Positions 55,666 to 64,000 of a stretch of 64,000 bases of DNA are shown here, one piece after another (positions within the stretch are counted from its first letter, which is position 1; each line of letters opens with the position of its first letter). A program made the translations under genes and the position numbers. This stretch comes from Dama dama. Lineage: Eukaryota > Chordata > Mammalia > Artiodactyla > Cervidae. The stretch lies in contig NC_083694.1 in the NCBI RefSeq assembly GCF_033118175.1, forward strand, positions 32,004,108-32,068,107. The letters are read 5' to 3'. The notes below the pieces were generated by a model, which was given only the letters and a program-made list of their open reading frames with translations, had not been told where the DNA came from and did no database searches.

Positions 55666-56143
55666 AAAGATACAAAAGACTTGAATGTTTAAAAGAGACA
55701 TAGAATTAGTGAAGGAAAATAATTGAGAAGAGCTTACTAAGAAGTGGCAAAAGAAAATTCAAGGGAAAAGATGTGAGACCTCCAGCCTGAGAATTGCTGA
55801 TTCCGTTTCAGCAGCTGCTTTGCACGAAGGAAAGGAAAGTGCTAGAGAACAGTGTGCTAGACCTGGATCTGGTAGACAGCTGACATTTGTTTTCACTGAA
55901 AACCAAAACTTCTCTGAAGATGCTAATTCTGCCCTGAGAACTGTCACTTCAGACCTATGAGAAATTTTGCACCTGTGAATATTTTGATAAAAATATTAGT
56001 CTTTGAAGGAATGTAATTGAAAAGATATGAAAATCTATTTGAATATAATTAATAAATGTCAGTGTTTATTTTAATGGAACACATGTGATTAAAGATATTA
56101 TTTTTCCTATAAATGAATTATATCTATTTTTAATATAAAGACA
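55666..56143. other. Unassigned DNA
   Basis: No gene or named repeat. A 62-codon antisense frame (55759-55947) has no motif. Confidence 0.35.
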
Positions 56144-56370
56144 CTGTGCTGTGTGCTAAGTTGCTTCTGTGGTGTCCAGCTCTTTGCAACCCCATGGACT
56201 GTAACCTGCCAGGCTCCTCTGTCTATGGCATTCTCCATGGCAAGAATACTGGAGTGGGTTGCCATTCCCTTCTCCAGGGGATCTTCCCAACCCGGGGATT
56301 GAACCCGTGTCTCTTATGTCTCTTGCGTTGGCAGACAGGTTCTTTACCACTGTCGCCACCTGGGAAGCCC
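56144..56370 (-). mobile_element. Bov-tA SINE
   Basis: Antisense: 'gtgctaagttgcttctgtgg', 'ctggagtgggttgccattcc', 'gtgtctcttatgtctcttgc' loop insertion and head 'gtcgccacctgggaagccc'. Short duplication 'agacac' possible (56139 and 56373). Confidence 0.93.
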
Positions 56371-56942
56371 ATAGACACCAATCTGTAATAAATAAATATT
56401 TTATGAACCATTTTATATGTTTTCTATCAGGAAAGTTTCTCCTGACAACTAGTTGTCCTTATTGCTGGAAAGACAGTGTTCTTTCACTTTTTAACCCCCT
56501 CCAAGCCTCCTTACTGTAATAGTAAAATACTTTTATCCAGATCCCCCGATTTCCATTCCTCTAGGCACTTCTCTTTCTTGACTTACCAAACACATCAGCA
56601 ACTTTTGACACAGTCAGCTGTTCCCTCCTACTTGAAACACTTTCTTTTCTTGGTTTCCAGGACACTGTCATCTCCTGAGTACATTCCTGTCTCACAGCTC
56701 CCCCTTCTATCTTTTTCTTGCTGACTCATTCTCCTCTGACATATTTTTACTGTTAGAGAACGTTAGGGCTTGGCCTCAGGCTCCCTTTTCGTCTTTATCT
56801 TTGTTCTTTCCTTGGACATCTCTTTTAGCCCCACAATATTAAATGCCACTGTCAATGCTGCTGCTGCTGTCAGTTTGTATATCTTTAGTCCCAATCCTTC
56901 CTCTGATCTCCAGACTCATATTCAACTGCTTAGTTGGCATCA

Positions 56943-57348
56943 TTGTTGTTGTTGTTTAGTCACTAAGTCTTGTCCTACTCTTTGTGACCCCATGGACTGC
57001 ATGACACCAGGATTTCCTGTCCTTACTGTTTCCCAGAGTTTGCTCAAGTTCATGGCCATTGAGTCGGTGATGCTATCTAACCATCTAATCCTCTTCTGCC
57101 CTGTTCTGCCTTCAGTCTTTCCCAGCATCAGGGTCTTTTCCAATGAGTCAGCTCAGGTGGCCAAAATATTGGAGCTTCAGCTTCAGCATCAATCCTTCCA
57201 ACGAATATTCAAGGTTGATTTCCTTTAAAATTAACTAGTTTGATCTCCTTGCAGTCCAGGGAACTCTCAAGAGTCTTCTCCAGCACCACAATTCAAAAGC
57301 CATCAATTCTTTGGTGCTCCACCTTTTTTATGGCCCAACTCTCACATT
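56943..57348 (-). mobile_element. BovB 3' end inside L2
   Basis: Antisense BovB: GTT-rich tail, 'tttgtgaccccatggactgc', 'gagtcggtgatgctatctaa', 'tcagggtcttttccaatgag', 'aattctttggtgctccacct'. Several small deletions, for example 'gctcaggtggcc' lacking the usual 'cttcgcat'. Older than the copies at 51.7 and 58.7 kb. Confidence 0.9.
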
Positions 57349-57544
57349 CACTTCTCCAGGTCTAGCTCCAAGACATGTTTTGGATTTTTCCACTTATTTT
57401 TATATTCTTAAATCATTTTTCTCTTGACTAAGTTGATAAATATATGGCCTCCTAACTGTTCTTCCTGATTCTAGTCTTGCCCTCCACCATCAGCCAGAAA
57501 AATGTTTTTGAAGTGATGAAGCACTGTCATTTTTCTCTTCCCTA

Positions 57545-58160
57545 ATACTTCTTGGAGACAACATTTGGCACTAAGTAAGGAAGTTGGTGGTCCAACAGGG
57601 TTGGGAGATTACTTGCACACGAGAGAATTGAACAGATATGCATATTGGACATAATGGGAAGAAGATTTCTTACTGTCAACAAAGGGAATTACAAATATAA
57701 AATGGGAAAGTGATAACGAACTGGGATATAGACTGGAATTTGAGATGTTGGAGTGAACTCATGGTTTTTAACATATAAAGATAAATGTCAAAATAAATAG
57801 AGAGAGGGAGGCAAGGAAGGAGGAAAAGAGGGAGAGAAGAATGTGAGTATGTGTTTATTTCTTAACTTTGTGAACTGGAAGGTCTAGGAGAAGCAACACT
57901 GCAGTAACAATGAGACTGGAGAGATATGACAACTAGCGCCAGTACATCATCCTGAATTGAACCCATTTGCTACAATTGGGTTGTAAAATTTGATAAAATT
58001 TGAAAAGGGTCTGTGAAGTGTAACATTGTATAAGTGCTAATGTCTTGATTTAAATGGTTGTGCTTTGGTTATGTACCATAGTTATGTAGGAGAATGTTTT
58101 TGTGTTGTGGAAATATTTCAAGGCAATGGAACATCATGCCTACAACCTGTTTTCAAATAG
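57545..58160 (+). repeat. Old L1M-type 3' end within L2 (tentative)
   Basis: The part at 57990-58160 ('ttgtgctttggttatgtacc', 'aggagaatgtttttgtgttg', 'acaacctgttttcaaatag') resembles the 3' end of mammalian L1M/L1ME-type LINEs. The left part, with a GGGA/AGAG-rich patch (57801-57840), is unassigned. Confidence 0.4.
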
Positions 58161-58734
58161 TTCAGAGTAAAACTAAGTTCAATTATAGCATACCAGTTTC
58201 CTGCCTTAAATCCTTCAATGTTTTTCTATTTTACTGAACATAAAATGCGTATTACCTAGATACCAACCTAGAGCGTTTCCATCCAAAGTTCTTTGCTTGT
58301 GCTATTCTCACTCCCTGGAATACTTCTTTGATTTCACTTGGTTCGCTCCTCCAGTTCTTAGATAAAATGTCACTTCTTCAAAGAGGCCTTCCTTAACCAC
58401 TCCACCAAAAGTGCTAACCCTCAGTCACCATCACGTCACCCTATTTATTTTTATGTAGCATTTTTCAACATCGGACATCAACTTGCTTTTTATTTGATTG
58501 CCTATTTATTGTTTACCTTTCCTTTTAAAATGGAAGCTCCAAGAGGAGAGACCATATCTGTCTGGTTTGCTGCTAAATCTCCAGAGCCTAGGATATTGTT
58601 AAGACTGATGGGCTCTGAATAAATATTTGTTTCATGAATGAATTTTGTTCAACCCCAAATTTTAATCATTAGAGAGTGAGTCAGACTTCTGAAAAATTCA
58701 TGCACCAAAATATTTCTATGTCAAATATTCCATT

Positions 58735-59436
58735 CAGTCAGTTCAGTTCAGTTCAGTTGCTCAGTCCTGTCCAACTCTTTGCAACCCCATGAATCCAGCA
58801 TGTCAGGCCTCCCTGTCCATCACCAACTCCCGGAGTTTACTCAAACTCATGCCCATCAAGTCAGTGATGCCATCCAGCCATCTCATCCTCTGTCATCCCC
58901 TTCTCCTCCTGTCCCCAATCCCTCCCAGCATCAGGGTGTTTTCCAATGAGTCAACTCTTCGCATGAGTACTGGAGTTTCGCATGAGTACTCCAAAGTACT
59001 GGAGTTTCAGCCTCAGCATCAGTCCTTCCAATGAACACCCAGGACTGATCTCCTTTAGGATGGACTGGTTGGATCTCCTTGCAGTCCAAGGGACTCTCAA
59101 GAGTCTTCTCCAACACTACAGTTCAAAAGCATCAATTCTTTGGTGCTCAGCTTTCTTCACAGTCCAACTCTCACATCCATACATGACCACTGGAAAAACC
59201 ATAGCCTTAACCAGACGGACCTTTGTTGGCAAAGTAATGTCTCTGCTTTTTAATATGCTGTCTTGGTTGGTCATAACTTCCCTTCCAAGAAGTAAGTGTC
59301 TTTTAATTTCATGGCTGCAATCACCATCTGCAGTGATTTTGGAGCCCCCCAAAATAAAGTCTGACACTGTTTCCACTGTTTCCCCATCTATTTGCCATGA
59401 AGTGATGGGACCAGATACCATGATCTTAGTTTTCTG
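58735..59436 (-). mobile_element. BovB LINE, 3' 700 bp, near twin of 51732-52621
   Basis: Antisense, with 11-bp duplication 'aatattccatt' at 58724-58734 and 59437-59447. It shares many family-specific variants with the copy at 51.7 kb ('gctcagtcctgtc', 'ccttaaccagacggacc', 'aacttcccttccaagaag'). The minus frame 59116-59421 (101 codons) is open. A short local duplication near 58960-58990 is private to this copy. Confidence 0.95.
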
Positions 59437-59447
59437 AATATTCCATT

Positions 59448-59876
59448 ATATGTGACTTAATTAACTTTTAGTTTGGGGAACTACAATATACCCAAACATA
59501 TTTCATTCATTATTTTATTGTTCTTCTCTGCCAAGAAGTTCTTATCTGAGGACCTCAGTGTTTATTATGAAATGATAGGTAAGGTCATTAAAAGTCTTGG
59601 TTTCACTGTGGGGAATCTTTCCTGGACCTTCAGAGGAGAGACATCCTACTACTAGTGACCTTTTCTGTCTCTTATATAACCCTAGCCTCCACTCTGAAAG
59701 TAGACTAAGAGTTTTATTATAAATTCTAAGAGCTTTTCATTTAAATAATTATTTTTCAATTTAGTATCATTACAGAAAATCCTTTCTTTTATTAATGAGT
59801 ACATCACTCAATGTTAAGAACAGCATATAAGATAATACAAAATATTCAGTTAAACAAGATAATATCTAATTCACAG
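59448..59876. other. Unassigned DNA
   Basis: No gene or named repeat seen. Confidence 0.35.
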
Positions 59877-60015
59877 CTGAGCCACCAGGGAAGCCCAAGA
59901 ATTCTAGAGTGGGTAGCCTGTCCCTTCTTCAGCAGATCTTCCCAACCCAGGAATTGAACCATGGTCTCCTGCATTGCAGGCAGATTCTTTACCAGCTGAG
60001 CCACATGGGAAGCCC
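59877..60015 (-). mobile_element. Truncated Bov-tA with duplicated tRNA head
   Basis: Antisense. It begins with only the tip of one head ('gagccaccagggaagccc', 59879-59896), continues with a BovA start ('aagaattctagagtgggtag') and ends with a complete second head ('gagccacatgggaagccc'). Same two-headed architecture as 26515-26807, but 3'-truncated. Confidence 0.85.
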
Positions 60016-60253
60016 AAATATGACATCATTCTATGTCAGCTGGATTCCAACTTCAATGTGGTTTTTCATATTTGTAAGAGACACTTTTTGGCTTTATTAA
60101 GATGTAGTATCCTTTAGTGAGAGTGGATGCTGTGAATTGATAAAACACCAACAATGGGACTGTGGGCTCACTGGGAATGATTAGTTTCCAGCTCTTCTTT
60201 TGGTTCATTCTGTTTCTATGAAACAGAAATGGAAATGGAAAGCCTATTGCATT

Positions 60254-60454
60254 GAAGTGAAGTGAAGTGAAAGTCGCTCAGTCATGTCCGACTGTTTGCA
60301 ACCCCATGGACTCTACAGTCCTAGGAATTCTCCAGGGCAGGATACTGGAGTAGGTAGCCTTTCCCTTCTCCAGGGGACCTTCCCAACCCAGGGATCAAAC
60401 CCAGATCTCCCTCATTGCAGGCAGATTCTTTACCAGCTGGGCCACGAGGGAAGC
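60254..60454 (-). mobile_element. Bov-tA SINE (Bov-tA2-like)
   Basis: Antisense: GAAGT repeats (60254-60270), 'gctcagtcatgtccgactg', 'aattctccagggcaggatac', 'ggagtaggtagcc' and head 'gggccacgagggaagc'. The 'ccagggcaggatactgg' variant is shared with the copy at 9294-9418. Possible short duplication 'gcatt'. Confidence 0.92.
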
Positions 60455-60862
60455 ATTATAGTATTAATAATGGTTTCTTTTTTTCCTGTATTTTATGATG
60501 CTTTGCCATCTTAGAGCCCTGTTCATCCTAGAGAGACTGCGCTTCCAAGGAGTAGCTAATTTCTAGAGATAGCCAGCAGCTTGCCTGTGAGCATACCTTT
60601 CATATATAAATCAACCAGTCCAAAGCCCAAATCCCCAGTCACTTCCTTTTTCTAGCTTTCACACACCAAGCCAACATTTGCCTTGCCCAAATCACCCAGG
60701 GCCAGGTACCAGACAACTAGAGACCATCCCGTATACCCCAGAGCCCACCAGAATTATTCAAACTACCTAATCCTAATTATCTAATCCTAGCTTTCCTCTC
60801 ACTGCTGTTGCCTCCTGACCGACCCTGGTGCTGATGTGTCCCCATGTGGCCCTATGATATGG
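60455..60862. other. Unassigned, LTR-like sequence
   Basis: The C-rich text at 60590-60860 ('ccagtcacttcctttttcta', 'taccccagagcccaccagaa') looks like an old LTR-type repeat and seems to continue at 61151-61250 behind the hAT element. Family not named. Confidence 0.3.
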
Positions 60863-61150
60863 CAGTGATCCCCAACCTTTTGGGCATTAGGGACCGGTTT
60901 CCTGGAAGACAATTTTCCCATTGACCAGGGAGCAGGGATGGTTTCAGGGCAATTCAAGCACATTATTTATCATGCTGCCACTGATCTGACAGGAGACAGA
61001 GCTCAGGTGGTAATGCAAGCAGTGGGGAGTGGCTGTAAATACAGTGAAGCTTCATTTGCTCGCCCCACTGCTCACCTTCTGCTGTGTGGCCCTGTTCCCA
61101 ACAGGCCAGTGACTGGTACCAGTCCATAGCCCAGGGGTTGGAGACCCCTG
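60863..61150 (+). mobile_element. hAT-Charlie-type non-autonomous element
   Basis: 288 bp with hAT-style inverted ends: 'cagtgatccccaacctttt' on the left and 'ggggttggagacccctg' on the right. The interior includes 'tagggaccggtttcctggaa', 'gatctgacaggagacagagc' and 'caggccagtgactggtacca'. Internally deleted compared with longer relatives and encodes no transposase. The 8-bp target duplication is eroded. Confidence 0.8.
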
Positions 61151-61409
61151 CTGTATGTTATAGCACGTGCCTCCTCCCCTTGGGAATTGTAACTGACCAG
61201 CTCTTAAGAAGGCAGTCGTCTCCTTGTCTTCTGAGTAAAATGAATCCTAGGTATATTTTAAAGCAATTGTACAGTATAGAAGAAAATGTACTTTTCATCT
61301 CATCTTTAGGATCCCCAAGAACATCATCTGTTACTGTTTTACACGTTTGGCAGCAGACAAATATCTTTTTTTTCTCTCTTATTCATTTCAGTTCTTTTTC
61401 TTAACTTTT

Positions 61410-61718
61410 TTTAAATTTAATTTTGACTATACTGAGTCTTTGTTGCTGCATAGGCTTTCCTCTAGTTGCATTGAGCAGCAGCTACTCTCTAGTTGCAGTG
61501 CACAGGCTTCTCACTGCTGTGGCTTCTCTTGTTGTGGAGCACATGTCTAGTGCACATGAGCTCAGTAGTTGCAGCTCCCAGGCTGTAAAACAGGTTCAGT
61601 AGTTGTTGCCTGTTTAATTGTTCCACAGCATGTGGGACCTCCCCAGCCTGGGTACTGAACCCGTGTCTCCTGCATTGGCAGGTGGACATTCTTAACCATT
61701 GAGCCACCAGGGAAGCCT
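61410..61718 (-). mobile_element. CHR-type SINE (full length)
   Basis: Antisense CHR: AT-rich tail, 'gagtctttgttgctgcatag', 'ctctagttgcattgagcagc', 'cttctcttgttgtggagcac', 'gtagttgcagctcccaggct', 'acagcatgtgggacctcccc' and head 'gagccaccagggaagcct'. About 300 bp. Confidence 0.92.
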
Positions 61719-62369
61719 CTTTGTTCGTTTTTTCTCCTCTTTCTGTCCACATTTGTGTGAAGCAGTGAACTTTGGCTGGAAGTAGGGTGTGGTTGTACTG
61801 TACCCTCTAGAGGAATGTTATTCTTCAGTTCACATATACCTGGAGTTCAACAAAGAAGACAGGTGTTTGCACACAGCCAGCATTTGACTCATTTCACAAG
61901 GTCATAGCATGTGATTTGTGTTAGAAATAAAGCATAGCCATGGGTGTACAGAATACAGTTCCTTTCCCAAAGCAGCAGGAACAGAGGCCCTGGGATGAAT
62001 GTGATGATGGAAAGTGGATTATCACAAAGGTTTTGACTGGAAAGCATTGTGGAATAGCAGATAGCAAAAGGGGAGAAGCGAATTGATTTAAAAGACTTCC
62101 TAGGGCATGGTCCTCGAGGTATTTTGAATACAGGAGTGATAAACTTAAAAAGAACTAACCTGCTTCAGTCATGAGAGCTATAGATCAAAATTGTTCAACA
62201 GTTAGTTAAGCTCTAATGAGCAATTTAGAACTTGGATGAGGAAATGCATAGGCAGGTGTGGGGCTCTGGGGTGGTGGGACAAAGCAAAGAGAAATTTTCA
62301 GGAAAGATATTTGGGATGAAGAGATTTTTTTGTTATCTGAGGCTGTCGCTGCTTGGTTGTGGTTTGTTG
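61719..62369. other. Unassigned DNA
   Basis: No gene or named repeat seen. Confidence 0.35.
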
Positions 62370-62510
62370 AGCTCTGTGTTAGATTTGCATTCATTTTCTG
62401 CCACTTACCAAATGCTGGTCCCAGGGTAAATTATTCATCTCTTGTTTCCTAGTTAATAAGAATGGCAACAGCTCAGCAATATTGTTGAAAGGATTAATAA
62501 ACCTTTCCAC
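62370..62510 (+). repeat. MIR SINE fossil
   Basis: 'cattttctgccacttaccaa', 'gggtaaattattcatctctt', 'gtttcctagttaataagaat' and 'ttgttgaaaggattaataaa' follow the sense MIR core. Confidence 0.65.
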
Positions 62511-62986
62511 TGAAATATTCCAAAGACGGAAAAGCGCACATATTTCTCTCAGAGCTTGAGAGCATACCCACTATAAGTGAGAAATTTCTTAGTAGTCTCA
62601 TATTATCTTAATATGTATATGAACATTTCATTGTGCAGCATATTTGAAGCAGTGAAGACCTTGAATAAATGTTAGCTCTCTTTAATCTTTTGCCAACAAA
62701 TGTCACTCCATTGGTTTACTGTAGTAACCAAAAAGCCCTAGTGTTCCTAAGGGTCTTCATGAGAGCCACAGGTGACAAATGAAGTATATTGTGTAGGTTT
62801 ACTAACATCCATTAACATATTAGTGTGGTTTAATTTGTGTGTTTGTTGGAAATTGATGAAAAGATGGATCTGCTAAAAGGTAAATTGAGTAACAAAATAA
62901 AAGCAGATGTTTGAGACAGTAAACAGGGCCCAGGCAAAGGGTTTCACCTTTAAGCATGACATTTTGCCTAAAGGTATGGGATGCAG

Positions 62987-63210
62987 GAGCTTCCCAGGCG
63001 GCGCTAGCGGTTAACAACCCACCTGCCAACGCAGGAGTAGTAAGAGACACAGGTTCAATCCCTGGGTCGGGAAGATCCCCTGGAGGAGTGGATGGCAACC
63101 CACTCCAGTATTCGTGCCTGGAGAATCCCATGGACAGGGAAGCCTGGTGGGCTACAGTCCATGGGGTTGCAAAGAGTTGGACATGACTGACTGAGCAGCT
63201 TAGCATGCAC
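62987..63210 (+). mobile_element. Full-length Bov-tA SINE
   Basis: Sense copy: 'gagcttcccaggcggcgcta' head, 'ggttcaatccctgggtcggg', BovA body, and end 'ggacatgactgactgagcag'. Perfect 11-bp duplication 'atgggatgcag' at 62976-62986 and 63211-63221. Little diverged, so relatively young. Confidence 0.95.
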
Positions 63211-63221
63211 ATGGGATGCAG

Positions 63222-64000
63222 AGGGCAGTAGAAAGTGGATGGGCACATATATTTCCCTAAACTTACTGTAGGGAGAAAAATATAACTGTTGAAAAGTAGA
63301 CCTGTCAGAAAAAGAAATAGGAGCTACAAAAAGTATGAAATATAAGATGTGCTCCTATTTAATCTAAGACTTTGAAAAAATACACACACAAATTCATAAA
63401 AGTAGAAAACGAAGAAAGGAAGATAGCTTAACTGTAACTCAACTGTGATATTTTTAGCAATGGCTGGTTGTACTCCCCTTCCCCAACACATACACATGGT
63501 TTTTTCTGTACAGTTCTTGGATATTAGGGAGCAAGCTGAGATTTATTTGAGAGGGAGTTAGAACCAGGTACATTCAGACGGGAATAGGCTGTGCTCATAA
63601 AGGATGGGCAGTCAAGTGCCCTGGTGGGTTTCAGTGTATTTGGTATAGGCATCATCTATACCAAAGGTGTGACTGTATAGGTTATATTTCACCTGGGAAC
63701 TCCACCCTGTGCATGTAAGTGACCTCATGAACACTATATACAAAACTCACCCCCCAAAAAAAGTGCCTGGTATTCTTACCAGGAGTGGAAGCTTTGTACC
63801 CCATATCTCCCACGGCTGGACTAATGGATTTAGCTAGTTATCTCCTCGGCAGGAGAAGCAAAGAGTGCCATCTAAAATCAGCAAGTATTGACTTCCTGGA
63901 ATGTGGAAGAAAGTTTCTGAAGTGTGGATGACCCAAGAATGAGTCTGGGGCCATGAGGAAGCCTTTGACTATTTAGAAAAAGTCCTAGGTAGAGAGGAAA
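63222..64000. other. Unassigned DNA to window end
   Basis: No gene or named repeat seen. A perfect 9-bp-arm inverted repeat with a 9-bp loop lies at 63639-63665. Confidence 0.35.

Larger units (their letters stand above)
56480..58645 (+). repeat. L2 LINE fossil in pieces (sense)
   Basis: Piece one, 56480-56942: 'cagctgttccctcctacttg', 'gctgactcattctcctctga' and 'gatctccagactcatattca'. Piece two, 57349-57545: 'atggcctcctaactgttctt' and 'cttgccctccaccatcagcc'. Piece three, 58165-58645: 'tcaaagaggccttccttaac', 'tggaagctccaagaggagag' and 'aataaatatttgtttcatga'. They follow L2 order and are separated by the BovB at 56943-57348 and by another LINE-like piece at 57545-58160. Confidence 0.75.

Overview
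The window looks like a piece of a ruminant nuclear genome, most likely a bovid (cattle, sheep, goat or a close relative). The evidence is the repeat content. There are about 30 Bov-tA/Bov-A SINE copies (tRNA-Glu-like head plus BovA unit), several BovB (RTE-type) LINE copies, CHR-type tRNA-Glu SINEs of Cetartiodactyla and artiodactyl-type L1. These lie over an older mammalian layer of L2, MIR, MER5A-like and hAT-Charlie-like fossils. By my reading roughly half of the 64 kb is recognisable interspersed repeat. The exact species cannot be fixed by eye.

I found no host protein-coding exon, structural RNA gene, CRISPR array or operon that I can defend. Every open frame longer than about 120 codons that I examined, apart from one at 4.0-4.4 kb in unassigned sequence, falls inside a repeat (BovB reverse transcriptase remnants, L1 5' UTR, L2, SINEs). 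The window is best read as intergenic or deep intronic DNA.

Layout. 0-11 kb: MIR, L1 tails, a nested L1/Bov-A cluster at 7.6-8.5 kb and many Bov-tA copies. 11-19 kb: a long L2 broken by a CHR SINE, then scattered Bov-tA. 19.3-21.5 kb: the longest BovB copy, 5'-truncated, with reverse transcriptase remnants. 21.7-43 kb: SINEs, a solo ERV LTR inside a MIR (25.6-26.3 kb), three long L2 copies (27.9-28.9, 32.8-33.6 and 37.0-38.1 kb) and small L1 tails. 43.15-50.27 kb: an almost complete antisense L1 (5' UTR, ORF1, ORF2) that lacks its 3' end. 50.3-53.5 kb: a second antisense L1 carrying a BovB insertion. 53.5-64 kb: an apparent L1-BovA chimera, an L2 split by BovB and another LINE, a second near-identical BovB, a hAT-Charlie-like element, a CHR SINE and further Bov-tA.

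The elements do not act together as a system. The order of events can still be read from nesting and target-site duplications (TSDs). MIR/L2/hAT form the oldest layer. CHR, L1 and the LTR come next. Bov-tA/BovA and BovB are youngest. The points most worth a second look are the ~540-bp tandem unit in the L1 5' UTR, the L1-BovA unit enclosed by a single TSD pair, the directly repeated BovB pair 7 kb apart, and the solo LTR with a CATC duplication inside a MIR. I saw no sign of an undescribed functional system.
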